Assembly: GCA_913058265.1 (NCBI GenBank)
Contig: CAJXPQ010000002.1
Location: 248,001-312,000, forward strand
Length of the DNA: 64,000 nt
Direction of reading: 5' to 3'
DNA from: an uncultured Oligoflexia bacterium
Lineage (GTDB): Bacteria > Bdellovibrionota > Bacteriovoracia > Bacteriovoracales > Bacteriovoracaceae
Position numbers and translations under genes: made by a program. The first letter of the stretch is position 1. Every line of letters starts with the position of its first letter. This document shows positions 50,359 to 60,037 of this stretch, piece after piece. Below the pieces are notes generated by a model. It ran no database searches. It saw only the letters and a list, made by a program, of their open reading frames with translations, and was not told the DNA's origin.

Positions 50359-51753
50359 ATGATGAAGAATCTCAAAAAGCTATTATGTTTCATGATTGGG
50401 ATGGGAAGCTTGTATGCCTGCTCACAAATGAAGACGAAAGATGCTGACTCTAGCATGGGATCTGAAAATCCCGAGCTTAAGGTCTCTATTGACGTAAAAG
50501 AACGTACTTTAAGTAATGGACTAAAGATTCTAGTTGTTGAAAATCATAAATTACCAATCTTTTCATATTATACTTACTTTAAAGTGGGCGGAAAATATGA
50601 GAGTCCAGGAATTACAGGGTCCTCTCACTTACTTGAACATATGATGTTTAAGGGAGGAAAAAAATACGGAGATAAGGTTTTTGATAAATTAGTTGAAGGC
50701 AATGGCGGACGAAATAATGCCTACACCACAAATGATTTAACTGTTTATTATCAGAGCTTACCCAGTGAACACTTTGAAGTTATGGCCGATTTAGAGGCAG
50801 ATAGAATACAAAATCTTTTACTTGAAAAAGATTCATTTGAGAAAGAGCGTAAAGTCGTTCTAGAAGAAAGAAGAATGCGCTATGAAAACTCTGATAGAGG
50901 AAAACTCTATTTAAAGATGATGAAGGAAGTCTTTAAAGGGACTCCATATGGGTTGTCTGTCATAGGAACAGTTCCAGACTTAAAGACAGTTTCAAGAGAT
51001 CAGGTTTGGGATTATTTTAAAAAGTACTATGCACCTAATAATGCTGTGATTGTGATTGTTGGTAATGTTAAGGCGGATGATGTTTTTGATACAATTGATA
51101 AGAAATTTGGTGGAATTGCTGCTGTTAAAGGACTTGAAGAGACTAAGAAAAAGCATATCGAAAGTATGGGATATAACTTTCGAAAAGATTTTAAACAAAG
51201 AATACAGTTGAAGGGAGATTCACCTACACCTACATTTACTTTGGCCTATAAAGGACTTGCGATAGGAAGTAGAGAGGCATTCGCCTTAGACCTGCTTTCA
51301 TCAATGTTAGGTGATGGAGAGAGTTCATACTTTAATCAAAGATTTGTTTCAGCCAAAAAAGCAACTCTATTAAAAATCTATGCCGCAAACTATACCTTAC
51401 AGGATAGTGGAGTCCTATTTATTGGTGGCCAATTACTGGAAAAAGTAAACTTGAAAACCTTCGAGAAAAAATTAAGAAGTGAGATTAAAGCAAGTTGTGA
51501 AAATGGAATCTCGGCCAGAGCACTTCAGAAAGTACTAAATCAGTACATGGTGTCCAATCTGACAGGGCTTGATACCAATGAGGGGATTGCCCGTTTTATT
51601 GGAGATAAAGAAGTTTATTACGGTGACTATAATTTCTACAAGAAAGAAATGAGCATCTATAATTCAATCACTATTGATGAGGTTAGGGATGTCTGTCGTA
51701 AATACTTGGCAACTGACGAAAATATGTTGATTACTATTTGGAATAAACACTAG
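50359..51753 (+). CDS. M16 family zinc peptidase (catalytic), lipoprotein
   Basis: The 464-residue protein has a lipoprotein-like signal (MMKNLKKLLCFMIGMGSLYAC, lipobox LYAC). The inverted zinc motif HxxEH is present in SHLLEHMMFKG near residue 90, with the remote Glu ligand in KVVLEERRMRYEN about 75 residues later. The C-terminal half follows with the family's second, non-catalytic domain. GGAG precedes ATG 50359 by six bases, so an upstream TTG is not the start. Such peptidases cut peptides or mature other envelope proteins. It is followed by a catalytically dead paralogue, as in the paired M16 arrangement of many bacteria. Confidence 0.9.
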   Translation: MMKNLKKLLCFMIGMGSLYACSQMKTKDADSSMGSENPELKVSIDVKERTLSNGLKILVVENHKLPIFSYYTYFKVGGKYESPGITGSSHLLEHMMFKGGKKYGDKVFDKLVEGNGGRNNAYTTNDLTVYYQSLPSEHFEVMADLEADRIQNLLLEKDSFEKERKVVLEERRMRYENSDRGKLYLKMMKEVFKGTPYGLSVIGTVPDLKTVSRDQVWDYFKKYYAPNNAVIVIVGNVKADDVFDTIDKKFGGIAAVKGLEETKKKHIESMGYNFRKDFKQRIQLKGDSPTPTFTLAYKGLAIGSREAFALDLLSSMLGDGESSYFNQRFVSAKKATLLKIYAANYTLQDSGVLFIGGQLLEKVNLKTFEKKLRSEIKASCENGISARALQKVLNQYMVSNLTGLDTNEGIARFIGDKEVYYGDYNFYKKEMSIYNSITIDEVRDVCRKYLATDENMLITIWNKH

Positions 51754-51761
51754 GAAAAAAA

Positions 51762-53123
51762 ATGAAATATATTTTACTACTATCACTAATTTCAACCACT
51801 ACTTTTGCGAAGAATTATCTGGATGATAATTTAAGAAAAGAAACCTGGAATGATATTGAAGTTATTTGGTTAGAAGATAACTCTCTACCTACTTACGATG
51901 TCGCTTTTTACTTTAGTGAAGGTGCGATTTCTGATCGTAAAGGGAAGTATGGTGAAACAGAACTGATGTTTGCTGGGCTTTCTTTTGGTACTCGTCGTTA
52001 TAGTCAAAATGCTATTGCTGAGTCCCTGGAGTTTTATGGCGCCGAGTATGGAAGTCGAGTGACTCATGAATATTCAACCTTCTCTGTAAGAGGCTTGGTT
52101 AAAGACTTAATCCCAACGATGAAAATGATATGTCATATGTTTGATGATGCGACTTATCCAAAAAAAGAGCTGAAAAAAACCAAAAGAAGAGTCTCTTCAG
52201 GTTTTAAAAGTATGGTAACAAATCACTCACAATTAGCGAATCATATCTTTCGATATGAGAGTTTGAGAGGCTCTGGAATTGAGCAGCCTACAACAGGCTC
52301 AATTAAGAGTATTAATAAAATTACTTCACGAGACTTAACCAAGAGGTTGGGCCACTTTAATAAGAATGTAAAGAAACGTATCTATCTGAGAGGGCCTAAG
52401 ACAATTTCAAGCCTTAAAGAGATCGTAATGAATGACTGTAGGTGGAAGCAATCAAAGAAAACTTCTACAGCAATAGCAAAGAAAAAGCAGTTAAAGAATA
52501 GTTCAATTATCTTTGTGCCTGTACCAAATGCAAACCAAGCACAAATAAGAATTGGTCGCTATATAAATAAGAGCGAAATATCTTTTGAAAATGCAGAGAT
52601 GAAGTCTTTTACTGCGAAGTTTATTGGAGGAGGCTTTACATCTCGTCTGGTACAAAGGTTAAGAGTTGAAAAAGGGCTTACTTATTCGGCAGGTGCCTAT
52701 GCTTCGGAACAAAAAAACTATGGGCGTAGTGGTATATCAACATTTACTAAGAATGAAACGGTTGTCACAACACTTAATGAAATAAAGAAGCTTATAGATG
52801 AAAACTCTCAAGGTATACCTGTAGAGTTGTTTAAACTTAATCAAAAGAGTGCTAAGGGCCAATACTTGCTATCACTAGAGTCGACATCAGACTTTCTTGA
52901 GACGCTACTATTCTTTGATCATATAAACCGTCCATACCGCGATATTTATAATTACTCCAATAAAGTAGATTCTTACTCTGAGGTTGCTTTAGCTAAAATG
53001 GTTAAAGAGCTTTTTGATTGGGATAGGCAAACTGTTTTAATCCTAGGTAATAAGAAGCTGATAAAGAGTTTACGTAAGGCAGGCTATAAGGTTGTAGAGA
53101 AAAACTATAAGAACTACCTATAG
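51762..53123 (+). CDS. M16 family peptidase-like protein (inactive partner)
   Basis: The 453-residue protein has a signal peptide (MKYILLLSLISTTTFA). The M16 fold is recognisable from YDVAFYFSEGAISDRKGKYG, GTRRYSQNAIAESLEFYGA and the C-terminal substrate-binding motif RLRVEKGLTYSAGAYASEQ, which holds the Arg/Tyr pair. The HxxEH zinc motif is missing; its place reads GETELMFAGLSFG. It must therefore be the non-catalytic half of a heterodimer with the lipoprotein encoded eight bases upstream. No clear second function is visible. Confidence 0.88.
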   Translation: MKYILLLSLISTTTFAKNYLDDNLRKETWNDIEVIWLEDNSLPTYDVAFYFSEGAISDRKGKYGETELMFAGLSFGTRRYSQNAIAESLEFYGAEYGSRVTHEYSTFSVRGLVKDLIPTMKMICHMFDDATYPKKELKKTKRRVSSGFKSMVTNHSQLANHIFRYESLRGSGIEQPTTGSIKSINKITSRDLTKRLGHFNKNVKKRIYLRGPKTISSLKEIVMNDCRWKQSKKTSTAIAKKKQLKNSSIIFVPVPNANQAQIRIGRYINKSEISFENAEMKSFTAKFIGGGFTSRLVQRLRVEKGLTYSAGAYASEQKNYGRSGISTFTKNETVVTTLNEIKKLIDENSQGIPVELFKLNQKSAKGQYLLSLESTSDFLETLLFFDHINRPYRDIYNYSNKVDSYSEVALAKMVKELFDWDRQTVLILGNKKLIKSLRKAGYKVVEKNYKNYL

Positions 53124-53124
53124 T

Positions 53125-53484
53125 TTAGCTCTTTGTTGAATTTTCTTCTGTATGCCCTTCCATATTAATCTGGGCACCAGGGAAAATACTCATCTTATTC
53201 GCACGTATTTCTCCAGATATTTTGGCTGAAGATCTTGCAGATAATGTTCCAGATGCATTAATCTTTCCGGTGAACTGACCAAAAATTTCTATATCATGAC
53301 AGCTGATTTCCGCATCAACGATAGAGTTTCTCTCAATGATCACTTTGCCTTCATCTAGCATTGTTAGCGAGCCTGATAGCTTGCTTCCTAGCAGTATATC
53401 TCCCCGAAACTTGAAGTCTCCTGACAGAGTTGAGTCTTGTCCTAAGACAGAAAAGTTCAAGGTTTTAAAGTCACTTACTTCCAT
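53125..53484 (-). CDS. Bactofilin
   Basis: The 119-residue protein is a bactofilin: a beta-helix of repeated G-x-hydrophobic turns (FKFRGDILLGSKLSGSLTML, VIIERNSIVDAEISCHDIEI, FGQFTGKINASGTLSARSSA, KISGEIRANKMSIFPGAQIN). Bactofilins polymerise into non-polar filaments without nucleotides and scaffold cell-wall enzymes or shape. The gene starts three bases from the stop of a single-span coiled-coil gene, with an L,D-transpeptidase beyond it, forming an envelope unit in which the filament may position a wall enzyme. Confidence 0.95.
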   Translation of the reverse strand: MEVSDFKTLNFSVLGQDSTLSGDFKFRGDILLGSKLSGSLTMLDEGKVIIERNSIVDAEISCHDIEIFGQFTGKINASGTLSARSSAKISGEIRANKMSIFPGAQINMEGHTEENSTKS

Positions 53485-53487
53485 GAT

Positions 53488-54219
53488 TTACTCGATGTTG
53501 AATGGACCAATTTGCTTTAAGGAAATTAGGTCACCAGTTCTAGAAAAAATAAAAATTTTATATTGTACACTCTCTGAGCCTAACTTTTTAAAGCTAACTT
53601 TTGTGGGTCTTAATCTGGAGAAACCAAAACTTTCACCTTGAGTGTATTCAAGTCTTAAGTTCTTTTGGCCCAAGTCAGCAGCAGGGTAGTATTGAACTGA
53701 CTGTCCTTGATATTGTGTCACGATGATATGGCCAGATAGTTTTTGATTATCAGGAGTTTTATTATCCAAATTAAAAGTGAGTCGTATCTCCTTACTTGAA
53801 GATGTTACTTTGAAGTCAGTAAAGTCAATTGACTCCATACCTCTTTTATCAACCAGACCAACTGGAGGAGTAATTAACCCAAACAAACTAACAGGAGAGT
53901 CTACACTGGCCCCCATAGAAAGTTTTTTTGTGAGTAGGTTATTATTTTTTTGTAGCATAGAGATTTTATTTAATAGCTGAGAGTTTCTCCCATTTAAATC
54001 TGCTATGATCTTAGGTTCTTTAGCTTTTAAGTCATTAACTTTATTTTTTAAGTACATTGAATACATAAATGACATTGAAATAAATAGAATGACTAAGGTT
54101 GGTACAATTAAAACAAAAAAGCGTATAAGCTTCTTGTTTAGCTTAAGATACCTAGGAGGACTAGGCGTATTATAAACTATTAGTGTTAAATCTTTAGATG
54201 GATTCTGAATCATTCGCAA
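53488..54219 (-). CDS. Single-span membrane protein with coiled coil and periplasmic beta domain
   Basis: The 243-residue protein has a cytoplasmic head of about 35 residues (with PPRYLKLNKKLIRFF), a transmembrane helix (FVLIVPTLVILFISMSFMYS), a short coiled coil (about 58-95, LKAKEPKIIADLNGRNSQLL) and a periplasmic region predicted to be beta-rich (TSSSKEIRLTFNLDNKTPDN, SGHIIVTQYQGQSVQYY). The layout resembles proteins that accompany bactofilins and M23-type peptidases, but no peptidase motif is present. It overlaps the L,D-transpeptidase gene by 26 bases and is followed by the bactofilin. It may tether the filament to the envelope. Confidence 0.65.
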   Translation of the reverse strand: MRMIQNPSKDLTLIVYNTPSPPRYLKLNKKLIRFFVLIVPTLVILFISMSFMYSMYLKNKVNDLKAKEPKIIADLNGRNSQLLNKISMLQKNNNLLTKKLSMGASVDSPVSLFGLITPPVGLVDKRGMESIDFTDFKVTSSSKEIRLTFNLDNKTPDNQKLSGHIIVTQYQGQSVQYYPAADLGQKNLRLEYTQGESFGFSRLRPTKVSFKKLGSESVQYKIFIFSRTGDLISLKQIGPFNIE

Positions 54220-55210
54220 TTTCTTCTTTTCTATTCTCAGAGAAAAATCTCATTGAAGGTGTAAACGCTAAATTTCTGTTGGCATCTAGCTTTTGGAAAG
54301 ATTCATGAATAATTTTCCATTCATAGTGCTCATTCTTCTTTAAATATAATGTCTTTTTTCCAATATCTTTTATAATGGGAGAGTAATAGTCCTGCTCCAT
54401 GGTGGCAATAACATAGTCGCCATTGTGAAGAATTGAGATGTTTCGAAAGTCAATGACGGGTTTGTCTTTACGCGAAAAGACTCTTCTTTTATAGTTCTTA
54501 TAAGCTCTAAAGCCTCCTCTAGAAGATGAGAAGAACTCTTTTGTCGAGTATGACGAAATATAATTATCAAAGTCTTTATTTGTCCAAGCTTGAGACCACT
54601 TTGTGATCACATCTGATACATCATCACGATTTTTTAGCCATGTTTCTTTTGTTATAAAATTTAGATTTTGAACAATAATAGCAGGTGTGTTTTCCAGGTC
54701 AATGTATTGAGAAATATCCTTTAGATCAGAATCAATTGCAACAACACAACCTCTGGAATCTAAGCCTTTTGAAACTCTGGCATCATCGTCAGTAGAGTGG
54801 AGCCAGATACCTCCACCAGTTTTGCCATTTCTTCTGTCCATAACATTAGGGTAATTTAATGTGAACGCACCGGCACCGTAGATAAGGCCTGTCTTGCCAT
54901 ACTTCTCGATAAGATTATCTGCAGAGTGGAACTTTTGAAAGAAGTATATTCCTTCTGGAGTTCTTTTATCTCCTTGAATCAACTTATTACCAATTTTTTT
55001 ACCTGTAGCAATCTGATACTTTTTAATCAGCTTTGGAACTTGGTTGTCATATTGGTAGAGAAATAATGTATGAGTAGCTTTCTCAACCACAATTACATGA
55101 TGAGTAAACTTTTTATCAAGCTGAAAGATAGTACTCGGCATGAAATCTTCAGCTGAGGCTGAAAATGTAAATACTAGTGTAAGAAAAAGAAGTAATGCAT
55201 TAATTTTCAT
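54194..55210 (-). CDS. L,D-transpeptidase (YkuD) with C-terminal NTF2-like domain
   Basis: The 338-residue protein has a signal peptide (MKINALLLFLTLVFTFSASA). The YkuD domain spans about 35-185 and contains GDKRTPEGIYFF and the catalytic WLHSTDDDARVSKGLDSRGC with Cys in SRGC and His in the preceding HS. It cross-links or attaches peptides in peptidoglycan. From about 195 an NTF2-like region (VITKWSQAWTNKDFDNYISS, then FRNISILHNGDYVIATM and WKIIHESFQ) follows, a known companion of such enzymes. It is the first gene of the bactofilin unit. Confidence 0.9.
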   Translation of the reverse strand: MKINALLLFLTLVFTFSASAEDFMPSTIFQLDKKFTHHVIVVEKATHTLFLYQYDNQVPKLIKKYQIATGKKIGNKLIQGDKRTPEGIYFFQKFHSADNLIEKYGKTGLIYGAGAFTLNYPNVMDRRNGKTGGGIWLHSTDDDARVSKGLDSRGCVVAIDSDLKDISQYIDLENTPAIIVQNLNFITKETWLKNRDDVSDVITKWSQAWTNKDFDNYISSYSTKEFFSSSRGGFRAYKNYKRRVFSRKDKPVIDFRNISILHNGDYVIATMEQDYYSPIIKDIGKKTLYLKKNEHYEWKIIHESFQKLDANRNLAFTPSMRFFSENRKEEIANDSESI

Positions 55211-55382
55211 AAAACTGGTCCTCTAAAATGAAACTTAGAATTTCTCTTTAATATATATAATTCTAAGCATTCACTGATTGAATATCAATAATAAAATGAT
55301 TTCAAATAGTTGTCATCATTTACCTATCTATTAATCGGCATATCTATTTGTTATTATTAGTATTATAACATGGAGATTTATT

Positions 55383-57653
55383 GTGAATATTTATGCTTTA
55401 TCTACAAAGAACAGTGATTTCAATGGCTTACTAGCTGAGGTTGGAAAGCTTATTCCCATTCAAGAGTTTGATGATAATGATGCATTGGCATTAGGCGTTA
55501 GTGAGGCTGCCGCTGTTCTATTAGATTTGGATGATAATCAGAGAAATTGCGATAAGTTGATAAAAAAGCTCAGGAAGTTGGACCCAGAAGTACCTATATT
55601 TGTTTTAAGTACAAACCTAGATGCTAAGAAGATGACTAAGCATCAGGCAGGAAAAAGCTCCGTCGATTTGTACTTTAGTTATCCGATAGATGGCGAAGTC
55701 TTGAAACTTATGTTGAGTGAGTACTTTGATTTTGGTGACAATGTTGAAGTTGAAGTTGGTGATGATGTTGTTGCCAATCCACATGAAGAAGCCATTTCAG
55801 TATCTGATGAAAGTAAAAATCTTAGTGATAGTTTGGATAATGTATTCTCTGGTGTTTACGTTGATGAATACAGTGGATCAAACGAGGGGGTGTTAGCTGA
55901 GACGGATCCGTCCTCTGCTGGCGCTGAAGAATTTTCCCTCGATGAGGATGTCTCTTCAGTCGACCATGGAGTAGGTATGTCTGCAGAGATCGATCTCTCT
56001 GTTGGAGATTCATCAGACGATGATTTAGAGATTGCGTTAGGGGAAGACTTCTCTGATGATGCTGGCGAGAAATTAGAAACTAGTGATGCCGACCCAGGCC
56101 TTAGTGAAATAAACTTAGATGAAGATCTAAGTCTTGGAGAAGAAGGTTTAGACCTTGGTGATGAAAGTTTAGATCTTGGTGATGAAAGTTTAGACCTTGG
56201 TGATGAAAGTTTAGATCTTGGAGCAGTCTCTGAGAGTGCAGGTGAGACGACCCCTAGTATGGTTTTTGATCTTGGAGACGATGAAGATGATGCTGATATA
56301 GATGCAGCCTTAGATCTTTCTAGTGAATCTCAATCAAGCAGTGAAGATGATGTGAATACAAGTGCCCAGATAGTAACCGACCTGGGAGTTGATACTGATG
56401 ACGCTAGTGGACCAGTTAACTTAGATACATTATTTGATAATGATGAAGACCCATTAGAGAGTAGTGACTTGAGTCTTGGTAATGATGATGATGGATTAAG
56501 TCTTGGTGATGTTGATCTATTAGATGAGGAAGATAAAACAATCGTTGGTGTCGGTTTAACTGCAGAGTTAGTGAAGGATGAAAGTGTTGATCATGAACTG
56601 ACTGTTACAAAGACGAATCTATTAGCTCAAAATATTCCACTCGGTGACGATGATAGCCCTATTGAAACATTAATTGAAGATGGTGACGGAGAGCATGAAT
56701 TCTTAAACGAAAATACTGGTATTAATGATGAGAGTACTGAGCAAGTAGTTAGTGGCAAGAAACTTCCAGACTCTGCTCCGAATATTGATGATGAACTAGA
56801 TTATGGTTTTGATTCTCTGGACGACCTAAGTGAGGCAGAGAATTTCAAAGCTGATCCAGTCGCGGAAGAGCCTGTGGTTGAGGAAATAGTTACTCTTGAG
56901 CCAGTTGTGGCGGTAGCTGAAGCTAAGGCGATAGTAGAAAGCGAAAGTGAAAGTGATGATACCAAAGCTGCTATGGAGGTTCATGATCATATTGCCTCTA
57001 ATAAAATAAAAGAAGAGCATCGTGATTATGTGCAAACACATAACGAAGAGCTTATCCGTATGGGTGAGACAATACAAAACTTAAGAGAAGACAGAGAGAT
57101 GTTAATTGAAAAGGTTGCTCATCTTGAAGACACTCATCATACTGAATTAAATGACTTCTTAGGTTTAAAAGCTCAATTAGATGAAAGAAAGATTGAAATC
57201 GAAGTACTGAAAAAGAGATATAAGGATCAGATTGAAGACCTTAAATTGCGATATGACTTGGCGGCGGATAAAAAAGCAGTTCTTGAAACTAAAAATAAGT
57301 ATTTGCAGGAAGAATTTGATAAACTAAGTCGAGATAAAAGAGTCGATATAAATAATATTAGACACAGAGAAAGAGAGCTTGAGGAAAAGCTTGAGTTACT
57401 TCGAGCTGACGCAGAAATACAGATTAGAAATCGAGATCATAAAATCTTAGATTTAAAGCGTCGTATTGATACTTTAGAGTTTGATATAGAGAATGTTCAT
57501 ATTAGTGAGAAGAGGACCAAATCTGGAAATATCGAACTAGAAGAGAAGATGAATCAGGTCATTAGAACTCTTAGAGGAGCCATTACGCAACTTGAAGAAG
57601 AGTCCGACTTAGAAGAAAGAAAAAAGATAATAAAAGATAATTTAGACTTATGA
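55383..57653 (+). CDS. Receiver-like domain plus acidic repeat region and coiled coil (FrzS/RomR-type organisation)
   Basis: The 756-residue protein starts at GTG with GGAG upstream. Residues 1-115 look like a receiver fold (MNIYALSTKNSDFNGLLAEV, AAAVLLDLDDNQRNC, VPIFVLSTN, VDLYFSYPIDGEVLKLML). A Rec-like Asp would be in LLDLDDN, but the fold is degenerate. Residues 120-560 are very acidic and Ser-rich with the GDESLDL repeats near 260-285. From about 565 to 750 a long coiled coil follows (EELIRMGETIQNLREDREML and on). This head/linker/coil plan is that of polar localisation proteins such as FrzS and RomR of delta-type predators and myxobacteria. The stop overlaps the GGDEF gene. Confidence 0.75.
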   Translation: MNIYALSTKNSDFNGLLAEVGKLIPIQEFDDNDALALGVSEAAAVLLDLDDNQRNCDKLIKKLRKLDPEVPIFVLSTNLDAKKMTKHQAGKSSVDLYFSYPIDGEVLKLMLSEYFDFGDNVEVEVGDDVVANPHEEAISVSDESKNLSDSLDNVFSGVYVDEYSGSNEGVLAETDPSSAGAEEFSLDEDVSSVDHGVGMSAEIDLSVGDSSDDDLEIALGEDFSDDAGEKLETSDADPGLSEINLDEDLSLGEEGLDLGDESLDLGDESLDLGDESLDLGAVSESAGETTPSMVFDLGDDEDDADIDAALDLSSESQSSSEDDVNTSAQIVTDLGVDTDDASGPVNLDTLFDNDEDPLESSDLSLGNDDDGLSLGDVDLLDEEDKTIVGVGLTAELVKDESVDHELTVTKTNLLAQNIPLGDDDSPIETLIEDGDGEHEFLNENTGINDESTEQVVSGKKLPDSAPNIDDELDYGFDSLDDLSEAENFKADPVAEEPVVEEIVTLEPVVAVAEAKAIVESESESDDTKAAMEVHDHIASNKIKEEHRDYVQTHNEELIRMGETIQNLREDREMLIEKVAHLEDTHHTELNDFLGLKAQLDERKIEIEVLKKRYKDQIEDLKLRYDLAADKKAVLETKNKYLQEEFDKLSRDKRVDINNIRHRERELEEKLELLRADAEIQIRNRDHKILDLKRRIDTLEFDIENVHISEKRTKSGNIELEEKMNQVIRTLRGAITQLEEESDLEERKKIIKDNLDL
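56139..56222 (+). repeat. 21-bp tandem repeats encoding GDESLDL
   Basis: Four units of 21 bases (56139-56159 degenerate, then 56160-56180, 56181-56201 and 56202-56222) differing mainly in a C/T third position. The unit is a multiple of three, so copy-number changes lengthen the acidic linker without a frameshift. Confidence 0.9.
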
Positions 57654-58957
57654 AGAAAGAACAAGTTTTAGCCTATAACTTAAGCGCACCTAATTTAGAC
57701 TTGATTAAAAGTAAGTCTGATGACTTACAACTTAAAACCGTTGTGCTTGAAGACTTGAGAAAACCTTATGCAACGATGGAATCGGCTTTTAGTCTTTTTG
57801 TTGAAGTTGATAGTAATTTAAAAGTAGAAGACTTATTAGCGATATTTACTTCTTTTGAATCAATCCCAATTAATATTATCTTCAAGGAAGAGAATTTTGA
57901 TCTTTTACTTGTCTCTTTTAAATATCAAGTAAGTATGGTTTTTACACTTGAATCTCTTGAGAGTGATATTGATAGTGCTCTGCTTAAGGCAGAGCTAATT
58001 AATCAAAAACGTGAAAATAAACTACCTATTGAGCAAATACTTAAATTATTCTCGATCCCAGTCAAAATCAGAACGGATGAAGATCTACACTTAAAGCTTA
58101 AGAGCTACCTAGAAGATGTTGCAGGAATGCTTGAATTTTCCATTCTTAAGTTGTCAGGGGAAGAGGATCAGTCATTTGGTACGCCTGTACCTGCACATAT
58201 TGTATCTAAAGTTAGAGATTGGAAGCTCCCAAGAAAATATATATCGTTAGAGAATACCATTGATGACTGGATTGTGACGCCGACCTTCTCAAATGGAGAT
58301 GAGAGCTCTTTTCTTTGTCTTAAAATAGATAAAGAGTATAAAGATTATGTTCTAAATGAGCACTTTTATAAATTTCTAGAGAATACTCTGATCTATAGGA
58401 TGAATTTATTAAAAAAAGAAAAACTAGAGCTTCTTGCTTCAACTGATGAAATAACTGGTCTGTACAATCAAAGAAAGCTTGCTGAGGACCTAGAGAAAAC
58501 AATAAAGAGCCACTCTAAGGAGCATGAGACATTTAGTCTTATGTTTATTGATGTTGACCATTTCAAAGATGTAAATGATAACTATGGCCATATTGTAGGG
58601 TCTCAATTACTAGTAGATATTGGAACTGTTCTTCATAATATTTTAAGACAGTCAGACCATATCTATAGGTATGGAGGAGACGAATTTGTTGTCATCATGC
58701 CTTATGTTGATATAAAACTTGTCCACGAGATCGCAACAAGAGTATTAACTCAAATAAAATCAAAAGACTTTCTTATAGATAATGGTGAGATTTACAAACT
58801 ATCCGTCTCAATAGGTATTGCAGAATATCCTACAGACGCTAACTCAGCAAAAGAGATTATCAAATTTGCTGATGAGATGATGTATATGTCTAAAAGGTCT
58901 GGTCGAGGTAAAGTTTTTCATGTTGGAGAAGTAGAAGATGCAAGTACTAGTTCTTAG
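57650..58957 (+). CDS. GGDEF diguanylate cyclase
   Basis: The 435-residue protein is a cytoplasmic GGDEF enzyme that makes cyclic di-GMP. The cyclase domain begins at about 255 (STDEITGLYNQRKLAEDLE) and contains FIDVDHFKDVNDNYGH and the intact active site RYGGDEFVVIMP. An inhibitory I-site RQSD lies five residues before GGDEF, so feedback control is expected. The N-terminal 250 residues form a sensor-like region with no recognised domain. The gene overlaps the receiver/coiled-coil gene by ATGA and is itself overlapped by a phosphoesterase gene, which suggests that second-messenger synthesis is tied to that polar protein. Confidence 0.9.
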   Translation: MKKEQVLAYNLSAPNLDLIKSKSDDLQLKTVVLEDLRKPYATMESAFSLFVEVDSNLKVEDLLAIFTSFESIPINIIFKEENFDLLLVSFKYQVSMVFTLESLESDIDSALLKAELINQKRENKLPIEQILKLFSIPVKIRTDEDLHLKLKSYLEDVAGMLEFSILKLSGEEDQSFGTPVPAHIVSKVRDWKLPRKYISLENTIDDWIVTPTFSNGDESSFLCLKIDKEYKDYVLNEHFYKFLENTLIYRMNLLKKEKLELLASTDEITGLYNQRKLAEDLEKTIKSHSKEHETFSLMFIDVDHFKDVNDNYGHIVGSQLLVDIGTVLHNILRQSDHIYRYGGDEFVVIMPYVDIKLVHEIATRVLTQIKSKDFLIDNGEIYKLSVSIGIAEYPTDANSAKEIIKFADEMMYMSKRSGRGKVFHVGEVEDASTSS

Positions 58958-60026
58958 TGACTTCCATTTAGGGAAGGGAAAGTTTCTTGATAATGGTCAT
59001 ATTAATTTATTAGAAGACTTTGATGAAGACGAAAAATTTTCTGAGTTCTTAGATTATCACTCGACGGGTACATATTACTTTACTGATGTGAATGTTGTTT
59101 TAAATGGCGATATCTTTAATCTTATTCAAATGGATGTTGACGGTGTATTTACTCACTTATTAACTGAAGATCACATAACGAAAATGGTTCATGAGATTAT
59201 TGAGGGACATCCTCTTTTCTTTCAAGCCATTAAAAAGTACCTCTCTCGTCCGAATAAAAAGTTAACCTATGTCTTTGGAAATCATGACATTGGAATGGTA
59301 TTTGAAAAAGCTCAAAAAGCTTTTATGGAAGCTGTTGACGGTGAAGTCGAGTTTACTCATCAGTTTGTTTATAAGGGAGTTCTCATTGAGCATGGACATC
59401 GCTTTGAACCTATCAATACTGTTCCAAGAAGTAAGCTGACAGTCGAGGGACCCAATAAGAAACCCATTATTAACCTTCCTTGGGCTTCGCTTTTTTGTAT
59501 CTATCTTTTACCTAAGCTTAAGGAGAGCCGACCATTTATAGACAAGGTAAGGCCTTTGTCACTTTATGTTAAGTGGACGATCCTGCATGATTTTAGGTTT
59601 TTTCTTTATCTGACGTGGGTTGTAGTGACTTATTTTATTCGAACTCAGTTTAGACCATTTGGTAGGTTTAATAAAAACTTTAAAATGTCCCTACGACAAA
59701 TTTTTAAAATTGCAGTACATCCAAAATATGAAAAAAATGCCAAACGTGTCTTGGCAACGAGACCTGATGTGAAAATTGTTGTTATGGGGCATACACATAT
59801 TACTGAATGGAGAAGATTTAAGGATGGTAAACTATACTTCAATACTGGAACCTGGAATCAGGTGCCATCTATAGATGCAGCTCTTCACAAGAGTATTACA
59901 AATCTAACGTACGTGAGTATTGAGGTTAATGAGAAGAAGGGAACGATAACAAATGCTTTCTTAAATGTGTGGCAGGGTAAATGGCGGCCTTACAGAGAGG
60001 AAGTATCTACTTCCTATCTTCCGTAA
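58938..60026 (+). CDS. Calcineurin-like metallophosphoesterase
   Basis: The 362-residue protein contains the metallophosphoesterase motifs: SDFHLG (D-x-H), VVLNGDIFNL (GD), YVFGNHDIGM (GNHD), IEHGHRFEP and VVMGHTHITEW (GHTH). A hydrophobic stretch near 220 (FFLYLTWVVVTYFIR) suggests membrane association. The family contains UDP-2,3-diacylglucosamine hydrolases and other nucleotide phosphatases; this sequence is longer than LpxH. It overlaps the GGDEF gene by 20 bases. The substrate is unknown. Confidence 0.85.
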   Translation: MQVLVLSDFHLGKGKFLDNGHINLLEDFDEDEKFSEFLDYHSTGTYYFTDVNVVLNGDIFNLIQMDVDGVFTHLLTEDHITKMVHEIIEGHPLFFQAIKKYLSRPNKKLTYVFGNHDIGMVFEKAQKAFMEAVDGEVEFTHQFVYKGVLIEHGHRFEPINTVPRSKLTVEGPNKKPIINLPWASLFCIYLLPKLKESRPFIDKVRPLSLYVKWTILHDFRFFLYLTWVVVTYFIRTQFRPFGRFNKNFKMSLRQIFKIAVHPKYEKNAKRVLATRPDVKIVVMGHTHITEWRRFKDGKLYFNTGTWNQVPSIDAALHKSITNLTYVSIEVNEKKGTITNAFLNVWQGKWRPYREEVSTSYLP

Positions 60027-60037
60027 GGCCAATGATT

